From the NCBI GenBank assembly GCA_018701105.1, contig JABIWD010000005.1:1-21043 (forward strand): a stretch of 21,043 bases of DNA, read 5' to 3'. The stretch comes from Candidatus Uhrbacteria bacterium. Lineage in GTDB: Bacteria > Patescibacteriota > Patescibacteriia > UBA9934 > UBA11717. Shown one piece after another: positions 19,314-21,043 of the stretch. The position numbers and the translations under genes were made by a program. Numbering within the stretch: position 1 is the first letter of the stretch; each line of letters begins with the position of its first letter. Under the pieces are notes generated by a model. It saw nothing but the letters and a program-made list of their open reading frames with translations, did not search any database and was not told the origin of the DNA.

Positions 19314-20582
19314 TTATTTTCGCAAAAGCTCCTCTTCTATTTCCATCAAACGATTGTACTTTACCAACCGCTCAGATCTAGAAGGTGCTCCTGTTTTTAT
19401 GAATTCAGCATTAACTGCAACTGCAAGGTCTGCTATGGTCGTGTCAGTAGTCTCCCCCGATCGGTGCGACACCGCAATCTTGTACCCATTTGCTTGCGCT
19501 AACTGAATAGTCGCAACTGTTTCTGACAGTGTTCCAATCTGGTTTGGCTTTATCAAAATGGCGTTACCAACATTTTGATCTATCCCCTTCTGCAGTCGCT
19601 TGGAATCAGTCACGAAAAGATCATCACCAATCAAATAGACTTTCTTCCCCAACTTCTCGGTCAGCTCTTCCCATTTCTCCCACTTATCTTCATGGAGCCC
19701 ATCTTCAATAGAAACGAACGGGTATCGATCCACCCAATCTTCCAACATCTCTATCATTTCATCGTCAGTCATCTTTCTCTTATCCGTCTTCATGATATAA
19801 CGATCTTTCTTCTCATTGTAAAACTCGTTCGCAGCAACATCCAAACCGAGTCTGATTTGCTTTCCAGGAGAGTACCCTGCTTTTTTTATCGCCTTCATTA
19901 TGTACTTAAGCGCGTCCTCTGTACGCCCTAAGTTTGGAGCATATCCACCCTCATTACCAACGTCGGTGTCGAGTCCTTCCTTGTTTAGAATATCTCCCAA
20001 AGCATGAAATATTTCTGATCCTGCCCGTACTCGCTCACGGAATTTCTTTATTCCTGTTGGCACGATGATGAATTCCTGGATATCGAGATTAGTTGATGCA
20101 TGTGATCCACCATTCAAAATATTCATCAACGGCATTGGCATCTTCCACTTCTCATCCAAAATGTCATAAACCCAACGAAGGTACGCATATAGCGGCATAC
20201 CTTTGGACTTTGCACCCGCGTGCGCAACAGCAAGAGAAACTCCCAGTATCGCGTTTGCTCCAAGACGGCGCTTATTCTTAGTGCCGTCCATGTTGATCAT
20301 GAGCTCATCAATCTCGCGCTGTGCTGTAATCTTCATCCCGCGAATCTTTGGAGCAATCTTATTGTTGATGTTTCGGATAGCCTTCAATACTCCCTTTCCG
20401 CCATAACGCTTCATGTCTCCGTCTCTTAGTTCAACGGCCTCATGAGACCCAGTCGATGCACCAGAAGGCACAGCAGCTGTACCGAGCACACCCTTCTTTG
20501 TAAGAATCGTGACCGAGATCGTTGGGTTTCCCCGTGAATCAAGAATCTCGTGTGCGTGAATTTGATCTATTGTATCTGACAT
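19314..20582 (-). CDS. eno: Enolase (phosphopyruvate hydratase)
   Basis: A 422-residue glycolytic enzyme turning 2-phosphoglycerate into phosphoenolpyruvate. It has the N-terminal HEILDSRGNPT (10-20), GASTGSHEAVELRD, and the barrel domain with LNGGSHASTNLDIQEF, DVGNEGGYAPN (the catalytic acid region), IEDGLHEDKW, LIGDDLFVT, LIKPNQIGT (catalytic Lys) and SHRSGETTD. All key residues seem present. A Shine-Dalgarno-like GGAGGA, formed by the last codons of pgk, sits about 7 nt before the ATG; the pgk stop lies 1 nt upstream. Confidence 0.97.
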   Translation of the reverse strand: MSDTIDQIHAHEILDSRGNPTISVTILTKKGVLGTAAVPSGASTGSHEAVELRDGDMKRYGGKGVLKAIRNINNKIAPKIRGMKITAQREIDELMINMDGTKNKRRLGANAILGVSLAVAHAGAKSKGMPLYAYLRWVYDILDEKWKMPMPLMNILNGGSHASTNLDIQEFIIVPTGIKKFRERVRAGSEIFHALGDILNKEGLDTDVGNEGGYAPNLGRTEDALKYIMKAIKKAGYSPGKQIRLGLDVAANEFYNEKKDRYIMKTDKRKMTDDEMIEMLEDWVDRYPFVSIEDGLHEDKWEKWEELTEKLGKKVYLIGDDLFVTDSKRLQKGIDQNVGNAILIKPNQIGTLSETVATIQLAQANGYKIAVSHRSGETTDTTIADLAVAVNAEFIKTGAPSRSERLVKYNRLMEIEEELLRK

Positions 20583-20583
20583 A

Positions 20584-21043
20584 TTATTCCTCCTTAAGAA
20601 CTTTTAATGCTGGTAATGACTGTCCTCCTACATATTCTAACATAGCACCGCCGCCCGTAGAGATATGATCTACAAAATCTGCGATCCCAAGCTCAAACGG
20701 TAAGTTCACAGTATCACCTCCCCCTATAACACCATAAGCGGATCCTCGCGCGACTTCTGCCACGATATGCGTAAGTGCGTCTGATCCAACTCGTGACTGC
20801 TCTTCTTCTACGATACCGACTGGTCCGTTCCAAAGTATTAGCTTAGCTTTTTTTGCTACCTTAGAAATATCTGTGATCGTATTAATCCCAATGTCTACCA
20901 TAGCCTCATCTTCCTTGATTTCGGTAACTGCTATGGTTCGATACTTTCCTGAAGTAGATTTCACGAGTACATCACTTGGCAGCCGTAAAGCGTGATGGCC
21001 CATAAGCTCACGCGCAAACTCTATCTCCTCTTTGATGATGAAC
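20584..21043 (-). CDS. pgk: Phosphoglycerate kinase, C-terminal part (cut by window edge)
   Basis: The last 152 residues of Pgk, which makes ATP from 1,3-bisphosphoglycerate. The frame is open to the right edge (FIIKEEIEFARELM precedes the internal Met at 21003), so that Met is not the start. C-terminal domain motifs: LPSDVLV, ILWNGPVGIVE, VIGGGDTVNL (nucleotide site) and ISTGGGAMLEYVGGQSLPAL. It is the first seen gene of the pgk-eno-gpmI-PAP2 operon; any promoter is outside. Confidence 0.95.
   Translation of the reverse strand, partial: FIIKEEIEFARELMGHHALRLPSDVLVKSTSGKYRTIAVTEIKEDEAMVDIGINTITDISKVAKKAKLILWNGPVGIVEEEQSRVGSDALTHIVAEVARGSAYGVIGGGDTVNLPFELGIADFVDHISTGGGAMLEYVGGQSLPALKVLKEE

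Noticed and set aside
1..21043. CRISPR array, tRNA or rRNA genes, insertion sequence transposase
   Set aside because: No regularly spaced repeats, tRNA cloverleaf, rRNA signature or transposase motif was seen on reading both strands.

Overview
The window reads as chromosome of a small-genome bacterium, most likely a member of the Candidate Phyla Radiation (Patescibacteria). This is an inference from gene content and style. Envelope genes and lower glycolysis sit beside many short membrane-anchored proteins of unknown family. Intergenic gaps are small, and several genes have an extended -10 hexamer only 6-10 nt before the ATG, so their mRNAs would be leaderless. TGA is used as a stop (metK and the helicase end in TGA), which argues against the UGA=Gly code of Gracilibacteria/SR1. 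I cannot place it more finely.

Layout. 1-2664 (minus strand): the N-terminal part of a RecB-like nuclease, a cyclophilin-type lipoprotein, and two small membrane proteins. 2747-4566 (plus strand): three tandem, visibly more GC-rich transcription units. Each has a TTGACA promoter, a Shine-Dalgarno sequence and a terminator. They encode two paralogous small unknown proteins and a divergent SAICAR synthetase (purC). 4615-5699: metK. 5747-6371: a His-rich membrane protein. 6378-6784: a fourth, weaker unit of the same general style. 6818-9509: an SOS-like block with lexA behind two mirror-image LexA boxes, a 382-nt gap containing a strongly folded putative RNA, a small protein resembling DUF6504, and dinB. 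9508-13381 (minus): an operon of a UvrD/PcrA helicase, malic enzyme and an RskA-like membrane protein. 13389-14666 (plus): another autonomous unit with a 393-residue unknown protein. 14665-17177 (minus): an envelope operon of cupin (PMI-II), mannose-1-phosphate guanylyltransferase and MltG. 17194-21043 (minus): pgk (partial), eno, gpmI and a PAP2 phosphatase.

How the parts work together. Pgk, enolase and GpmI are three of the last four steps of glycolysis, and malic enzyme adds a route between malate and pyruvate. The cupin and ManC genes are the two halves of an enzyme that is usually fused and would supply GDP-mannose for surface glycans. MltG and PAP2 belong to peptidoglycan and lipid-carrier metabolism. 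LexA and DinB form a compact damage response.

The least explained signals are: the scattered self-contained promoter-gene-terminator units, whose expression signals differ from the host genes; the folded RNA at 7546-7727; a composite palindromic repeat present in two inverted copies (663-754, 8158-8247); an AT-rich intergenic repeat with a 29-bp perfect match between two sites; and five gene junctions that all have exactly the form TAATATG.
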